Source of the DNA: Corinectria fuckeliana
Taxonomy: Eukaryota > Ascomycota > Sordariomycetes > Hypocreales > Nectriaceae
DNA length: 64,000 nucleotides
Direction: 5' to 3'
NCBI GenBank assembly: GCA_019137255.1
Contig: WPDH01000066.1
Location: 186,001-250,000, forward strand
Part shown: in pieces, positions 58,452-64,000 of the stretch
How positions within the stretch are numbered: the first letter of the stretch is position 1
Layout: every line of letters begins with the position of its first letter
Made by a program: the position numbers and the translations under genes
Notes under the pieces: model-generated
The model's database searches: none
Told to the model about the DNA's origin: nothing
Seen by the model: the letters and a program-made list of their open reading frames with translations, nothing else

Positions 58452-58459
58452 NNNNNNNN
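58452..58459. other. Assembly gap (8 N) in a poly-C tract
   Basis: Eight N bases flanked by about 7 C on the left and 21 C on the right (58445-58480). It lies 77 bp before the KH-protein start codon, in leader DNA. The gap probably reflects homopolymer sequencing failure, so the true length of the tract is unknown. Confidence 0.97.
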
Positions 58460-58536
58460 CCCCCCCCCCCCCCCCCCCCCTCCCTCCTTCTCCACCCACC
58501 TCAATCGACCAGCATCCCCATCGACGACTACGAACA

Positions 58537-61500
58537 ATGAATAAGCTGGCCAATATGCGACACTGGTCGGAGAGGATGAGCCCCAACTTCGGCATGGGCC
58601 GTCCCAACCCCAACATGCCTATGAATGCTCTCAATGCCCATCCCAAGAACGCCGTCCAACCCGGACAGCCCATCAGCTCACCTCAGGCCGCCGATGCCAC
58701 AATCCACTACTCGTTCAACGTGCCCTTTGCTTCCGATCTCGTCGGGCCCGACACCGAGGACATCCTTCACGCTACCACCGACGCCGTCCTGCGATGGACA
58801 CACCCCGAGGACGCGCCCGATGACGTCGAGATCCACGAACTACCCGTCCACGCCCAGAACCTCGCCAACCTCCGGAGGCTGTGTCGCGAGCTCTCCAACG
58901 GACCCCTGCCCATCGAAGCTCACGTCTTGTCCACGACGCCCAAGAATGGAAAGGGCTTGCAGGTCACCACTGTCTGTCTGTCGGGCTCCCCAGAGCTGGT
59001 CCACAAGAGCCGAGAGACCATCTTGAATGATACCCCCATCTCGCTCGTATGTCCCATCCCGTATCTCACTCGTATTCGCCCTCGCCCGGCCAGAGTATCA
59101 TATGACAGCCATCCTGATTAATTCTCTAGCGCTGCACAAAAATCGATGTCGATGGCCAGCTGGTCTGTGAACTTAACGGAGGAGTCCTCAAGAAATCTGT
59201 GACAGATAACCTCGACTACATCTCCAACTATTGCGGTGTTGATATCTTCCTCCTCGGCCCCAAGCTGACCCCAATGGTCGATGGTATGACTGGCGAGGCT
59301 GAGATGCGAATGGATCAGCGATGGAGAGTTGCCATTTACGGCGATATCTTGTCGTCCGAGCACGCCAAGGCTCGAGTCTTGATCCACATCGACACCTTGG
59401 TATGGGCTTTCTCTGCTCTAGTTGTTGGTTATAATCTTAACTTCGTCTTAGCTCGGTCGCGTTGTCGACGGTACCAAACTCGAACTGTCCTGCCACCAGC
59501 TCGTCTGCGGTCGGCACCGCAAGAACATCAAGTTAATCGAGTCGTCCACCGGGACTGCCATCTACTTCCCACCTCCATTCTCGCAAATGTACCGCTACTG
59601 CCCCCCCAAAGCGACCCGCCGAGATCCTGCCGATATCTTCATCACCGGCGAGACTCCCCAGGCCATCGAACTAGCGAAGCAGAAGCTCCACGAAACTGTT
59701 CAGCGGATCAGGCTCTACGTTAAGGACGTGACGATCCCTGCCGCCAAGATCGATAGCATCTTGCTAGGTCGCTTGGGCAAGGTCCGCAAGATTCTCGAGG
59801 CGAACGGAACCTACATTATGTTCCCCCCGCTGGCAAGCCAGCGCAACATGGTTCGAGTCCAGGGCAGCGAGGGTCTTCACGTTGAACGCACCGTTCGGGA
59901 AATCATGTCACTGGCTGGCCAGTTCTACAGTGCTGGATGGTACATTCAGCAGACCGACACCCGACAGCTTCCAGGTCCCGCCGACATTCGTACGATGCTA
60001 GGTGACATATGTGCCAACTCGGAGGCAGACTTGTCTTTTGACAAGATGACCTTTACCGTCACCGGATCCGACGATGCTGTCAAGTCCGCTCTCATGGTCA
60101 TCTCAGAGATCAAATTCGTTGCTCAGTCTCAGTACCAAATTCGAGTCAAAATAGAGCTTGCCAACGAGCACAAGGAGTTTGTCAGTGGTAAAAAGAACGG
60201 CAAAATCAACAAGATCATGGGCCAAAGTACGTATGAACCGGTCTTCCTTATTACCCTTACTAATCTCCGTCTTAGGCAATGTCCAAATCATCTTCGATGG
60301 CTTCAACGAGTACAATTTCAATATTGACGTCATGGCTGCTGGCTACGAGTCAATGAAACAGGGTCTTACCCTCGTTGAGCAGGAGATGCCCGCCTCGATC
60401 TCCTTTCACGTCCCGGACCAATACCACAAGCGAATCATTGGTATTGGTGGCCAGCATATTCAGCGAATCATGAAGAAGCACTCGGTCTTTGTCAAGTTTT
60501 CCAATGCTATGGATAGAGGCGGCATGGGACGCGAGGACGATGACATCAAGGTTGATAATGTTATTTGCCGAACCCCCGCTCGCAACGCCCAGAATCTAGA
60601 CGCTGTCAAAAACGAAATTTTGGAGATGGTTGATCGTGCTGTAAGTGTTGATTTCACGGTATAGCAGAGGTATGTTTGATTGCTGACCGATCCCTTGTAG
60701 GACTCGGAGTACACTTCTCAAATTGTCAGCGTCGATCGCCTCTACCACCGCCATCTCATTGCCCGCCTCCCCGAGATTGACGAGCTCGAGCAAAAGTACA
60801 ACTGCAAGATCAACTTCCCCAGCACCGAACAGGCTAGCGACGAGGTGACGGTCAACGGACCTCAGTGGCAGGTCCCTCACTGTGTCGATGAGTTCTTGGG
60901 CATGGTCCCTGACAAACATGAACTCATTCTCGCCCGCAGCCCTGAGCTGATCAAATTCCTCGAGTCTCCTGAGTTTGCTCACGATCTTGTTCCCAAGCTG
61001 AAGAGCCAGCACGAGGTTGAGGTGACTGTCCACCAGAGCCCTGAAGAGCTTACCGAGGATGGTTCCCCCACCGTGACCCTTCTTTGGGGCTTCACGCGGA
61101 ACAACGCTGGTGGTCTTCGCGATGCCATGGACTTTTTGCAGTCTCAGTTTGCGACCTCTGGAGCCGAAATCAACATTGTCAAGGGCGCCCTCCCTCGGCC
61201 CAAGTCCGATTCTTTTGAAGACTCTCTGCAGTACTTCGATTCGAAACTACTGCAGCACGCTCCTGCTTCCGTGGCTACAGACTCTCCTGTCAAAGTTGCC
61301 TTTGGTGACGAGGTTGCTCGCGAGCGAAGCAGCATCCTTGACCGCCTTCGGAAGCCTGGCAGTATGACTTCGATCTCTTCCTTCTTGGACCGCAGAAAGA
61401 ATAGCTCTCACTCGGCCCATGCCAACTTCTTCAAGGGCTCGAGCAATGTGTCCAAGTCATCGCTCATCTCGATCGAATCGACTCGCAGCTTCAACGCCGA

Positions 61501-61720
61501 CCGAAACCCCTGGAACGACAGCGGCGTGAACCTTCCAGATGACGACAACCCCTGGGCCCCGCGCCCCTTCGACACACACATCAACAACAAATTGACAATC
61601 CCGCTACCCGGCGATGTTACACCTCGCCACGGCGCCCGCGCATCTGGCGACAGCGGACGCCCCTCAACTTCTCATTCTATGAATTCAGGATACCCCGCCC
61701 CTATTGGGCCTTTCCGTTAG
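58537..61720 (+). CDS. Multi-KH-domain RNA-binding protein
   Basis: Exons are 58537-59046, 59130-59399, 59452-60226, 60276-60640 and 60701-61720, giving 979 aa. Several KH or KH-like units are visible by their G-x-x-G-type loops: LLGRLGKVRKILE, the IMGQSNVQIIF region (a GKINKIMGQ-type loop spanning the third splice), and IIGIGGQHIQRIMKK, which is canonical (G-I-G-G). Between them lie diverged KH-like folds (DLQVTT-, VDVD-type strands). The N-terminus is Asn/Pro/Met-rich and the C-terminus is disordered, with Ser-rich sequence and the repeat NPWNDSG / NPWAPRPF. KH domains bind single-stranded RNA, and multiple copies suggest post-transcriptional control in the cytoplasm. I do not recognise a specific orthologue. 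The start MNKLANMRHW is preceded in frame by leader-like residues and the N gap, so the call stops at 58537. Confidence 0.9.
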
Positions 61721-62895
61721 ATTCCCCCGTGTTAGAACCTCTACATGCAAATACCCCGGCTGGATATATACCCTGGCGTAAAAATACCCTGGAACGTCTC
61801 CTTCTGCGTCGGCTGGTTTATGCCCTGCCCTGTTTGTTTTCAGTTCATTGTCTTTGAGTGCGTTGCTGCTGGTTTTGCTTTTTTTTGCTCTTTTGCCTTT
61901 CTGCTTGCTTTATTTTGGTTATCGGGATCGGGGGTCTTTTTGACGACTTGAAGTCCACTCTTTATACCCAGTCACGCACCGAAAACGCTGAGGACAAAAA
62001 AATGGAGGATACCCCTGGTTGCTGAGCGAGATTGATCTTTGGGACATGGTAGGACGATTTTGGAAGAAAGATACCAACATCAACGAAAACAAGAAGAAAC
62101 ATGAGGAGTCACGTCTGGGAGAGGCAGCGACCATACACGGAGTCAAAGCTGTGTTTGGGTTTTTTGTTCTACCCATTCTTATGGCAGGCTTATCTTAGGT
62201 ATGGAAGGCTGGGTTCGCAACGGAGTTTGCTCACAATGTTCTGGGAGACCCTGATGGGCTTCGTGATGGATTCAAAGCGAGTCCGCTGAGCGAGCACGAA
62301 AAGTTAGGAGTATCGTTATGCTGCTATGTGAGCTTGAGAACTCAATGATACCCGCGGTATCCCGCGATTGCTCTGCACAAGATAGTTGATCTGACTCTTA
62401 CAAACCTGCGAAGGCTGTGATGTATCTCACTGTTGTGTTCAGGTTGGCCCTCAACCCACAAGTCAGGCCAGCATTACCAGGCCTCTTGACTTTTCTCCCT
62501 GCGAATTATCAACTACGAACCTTGGGATGGGTGAGTGCAAGGCAAGGTGTTGTACGCCTCAGCTGGAACACCAATGCTCACAAACGCCTTGGTGATGAAA
62601 CATACGTAAGTCGATAGGAGAATCAAGCCGCATACGAGACCGAGAATATCGGAGAAACACTTTGAACTGGACTTATCTCGAAAGACTATCTTGGATTAGC
62701 TGGGACGAGCCAGATGTATTAGACACAAGATCAGGGGTAATGCCCCTGCCACCCTCCACACCACCAACATTGTCGGACTATGCTATGTGCACCTATGTGC
62801 ACAATAGCCCGCTCATAAACCACCGGACTAATGGCTCAAAACAGGTTGCCAAGTTTAGGCAAGGCTGTTTGGTAAGCTCCGCACAGACACTGCTC
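61721..62895. other. Intergenic, 1.2 kb, between convergent genes
   Basis: This is the 3' flank of the KH gene and the 3' side of the right-edge gene. Short pieces of open frame exist, but none with recognisable content. Confidence 0.5.
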
Positions 62896-64000
62896 TCAAG
62901 ACATTGAGCTCTCCTTGGTCATCCGATCTCCCACGACCTTCTTATCTTGCTCCGCAACCTCTTTCGTCGCCCTGTCAATTGCCTCCATAATCTCGTTCAG
63001 CTGCTTCTCGGGGGGTTCACCCTCAGGTTCCCGCCGCGCCGACGCATTACGGCACCGTTTGCAGAAGCGTTCCGCCTGAGGGGCGTCCGGGCCAGAGCGG
63101 CATTTCCACTAGCCGCCGCGATTCTGCCGGACAGGATTCTCCCACAAGGAGTTTGGTTCGTGCCATTGCTTTTCCCACCGTGGCTTCGGGGGGTTCTTGC
63201 ACAGCCACTCAAGGCTGGAGACGATATTGAGGAGTTGTTTGAAGCGGTATCCCTCAGAGCCGGGCCACAGGGGCAGTATCTTGTAGCTCATCAAGACGGG
63301 AAACCAGTCGGGGATGACGACGGGAGGTGGACCCGATGAATGGGACTTGGTCTCCAGCATCGGAGTTCGTTGAGTTTCGTACATGACCGCAGCTGAAGGT
63401 GGGGGTACATACTCTGGTTGCCAGTGCGCCCGGAACTCCCTCCTGTACGCGACTCTGCTCTTCTCCCGGATATTGTCAAGAGGCTCATGATAGTCGCTTT
63501 TCTCCTTTGGCTTTTTCAGGAGCTCAATCAACGATACCTCGGCGAGTTCAGGTGCGGACCGGAGCGGCACCCGAAAGAGCCGCCCGTCAATCCCTCCTGA
63601 TTCGTATAGAACCTGACGAACGTGCTCGGGTGGCTTCTGTTCCGCTCCATCCCATCTCTGGGTGAAAGCTCCAGCTACCATACCCTCTGTCTCGGCGTGG
63701 TTGATGGCGACGTCTTCCATCCTGTACACCAATTCGGTCTCGAGACCTCGCATCACCTTTAGTTGAGCTGGTGTCAGGGGCGGCGGTGTGGGAGGTCTCC
63801 GTCGACCTTGACGCGCTCGCAATCTTTTCAGAGCCCCGTATTTCCTGCGATTCTCGCGTAGGAAAGCTGCTAGAACGGTGTCGGCATGTTCGCGTTGCTC
63901 GACGACGGGAGCGTAACTCTTCTCGCGACTCTGCTCCTGTCCAGCAAGGAATTCCACCAGCTGCGCACCATCATCGGCATATTTCTCCAAAAGGGGCTCG
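62896..64000 (-). CDS. Unknown protein, N-terminus off the right edge; reading frame interrupted by one in-frame TAG
   Basis: Minus-strand frame open from the edge (64000) to a TAG at 63109-63111, about 296 residues (through PVRQNRGG). Beyond the TAG the same frame continues for 70 more residues to a TGA at 62896-62898. The downstream part looks coding: WKCRSGPDAPQAERFCKRC has a Trp-x-Cys and a Cys-x2-Cys like a degenerate RanBP2-type zinc knuckle (one of the usual four Cys is missing), followed by a charged helix (QLNEIMEAIDRATKEVAEQD). The upstream part contains a Pro-rich segment and a region around RVAYRREFRAHWQPEYVPPP. I do not recognise the family. Alternatives for the TAG: an inactivating change (for example CAG or TGG to TAG), a sequencing error, or stop readthrough. 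The TAG may also lie in an unseen intron, but I found no plausible intron that keeps this frame. The true 3' end is therefore uncertain. Confidence 0.6.

Larger units (their letters stand above)
55144..58536. other. Intergenic, 3.4 kb
   Basis: This is the 3' flank of the 52603 gene and the upstream region of the KH gene. It contains a (GGGGAC)4 repeat, TAGGTA patches at 56591-56628 and 57346-57377, and a CT/C-rich stretch with an N gap just before the KH start codon. ORFs up to about 200 codons occur on both strands at 57577-58350 but overlap each other and show no domain, so I do not call them. Confidence 0.55.

Noticed and set aside
58246..58536. N-terminal extension of the KH protein through the N gap
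   Set aside because: It encodes Ser/Pro/Phe low-complexity typical of a translated CT-rich leader and depends on the unknown bases. MNKLANMRHW is a natural start.
1..64000. tRNA/rRNA genes and CRISPR arrays
   Set aside because: I looked for T-loop (GGTTCGAATCC-type) signatures and for spaced direct repeats and found none I could support.

Overview
The window is nuclear DNA of a filamentous ascomycete, most likely a Sordariomycete. The evidence is as follows. Multi-exon genes have short GT-AG introns, mostly 45-75 nt, with CTAAC- or CTGAC-like branch sites. Coding DNA is GC-rich, 5' leaders are pyrimidine-rich, and the gene set is typically fungal (Zn2Cys6 regulator, MOB3, NOT2, SEC62, MED21, SDT1-type nucleotidase). 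There is one 8-base N gap inside a poly-C tract. I found 19 protein genes. I joined the exons by hand, and every complete model keeps its reading frame.

Layout, left to right. 1-1556 (-): mitochondrial DEAD-box helicase of the MSS116 type, cut by the left edge. 2031-3080 (-): unknown single-membrane-span protein. 4045-8098 (-) and 8539-12308 (+): INCENP/Sli15 and condensin SMC2, transcribed divergently from a 440-bp spacer with MluI-cell-cycle-box hexamers. 12521-14129 (-): MOSC-domain (mARC-like) protein. 14130-22209: 8 kb with no supportable gene. 22210-24546 (+): Zn2Cys6 regulator (moc3-like). 25249-26871 (-) and 27278-28650 (+): MOB3-type MOB protein and ZNG1/CobW zinc GTPase, head to head. 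29071-31528 (+): NOT2 of CCR4-NOT. 32304-32950 (+): CUE1-like ER protein. 35008-37892 (+): large DnaJ protein. 39444-40166 (+): small Myb/SANT-like protein. 40920-43874 (-): phospholipase D. 46698-47328 (+): GNAT acetyltransferase. 47977-49238 (-) and 49667-50202 (+): SEC62 and Mediator MED21, head to head. 50464-51338 (-): pyrimidine 5'-nucleotidase. 52603-55143 (+): disordered protein of unknown function. 58537-61720 (+): multi-KH RNA-binding protein. 62896-64000 (-): unknown gene, cut by the right edge and interrupted by an in-frame TAG.

Most of this is core housekeeping: chromosome segregation, transcription and mRNA decay, ER translocation and ERAD, zinc handling and lipid signalling. 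There is no secondary-metabolite cluster, no CRISPR array, no rRNA or tRNA gene that I could recognise, and no intact transposon. The points most worth a second look are the INCENP-SMC2 shared promoter, the stop-interrupted zinc-knuckle gene at the right edge, the 8-kb gene-free block before the Zn2Cys6 regulator, a nested palindrome at 33.6 kb, an in-frame candidate intron in the DnaJ gene, and an AT-rich possible element relic near 44.5-45.5 kb.
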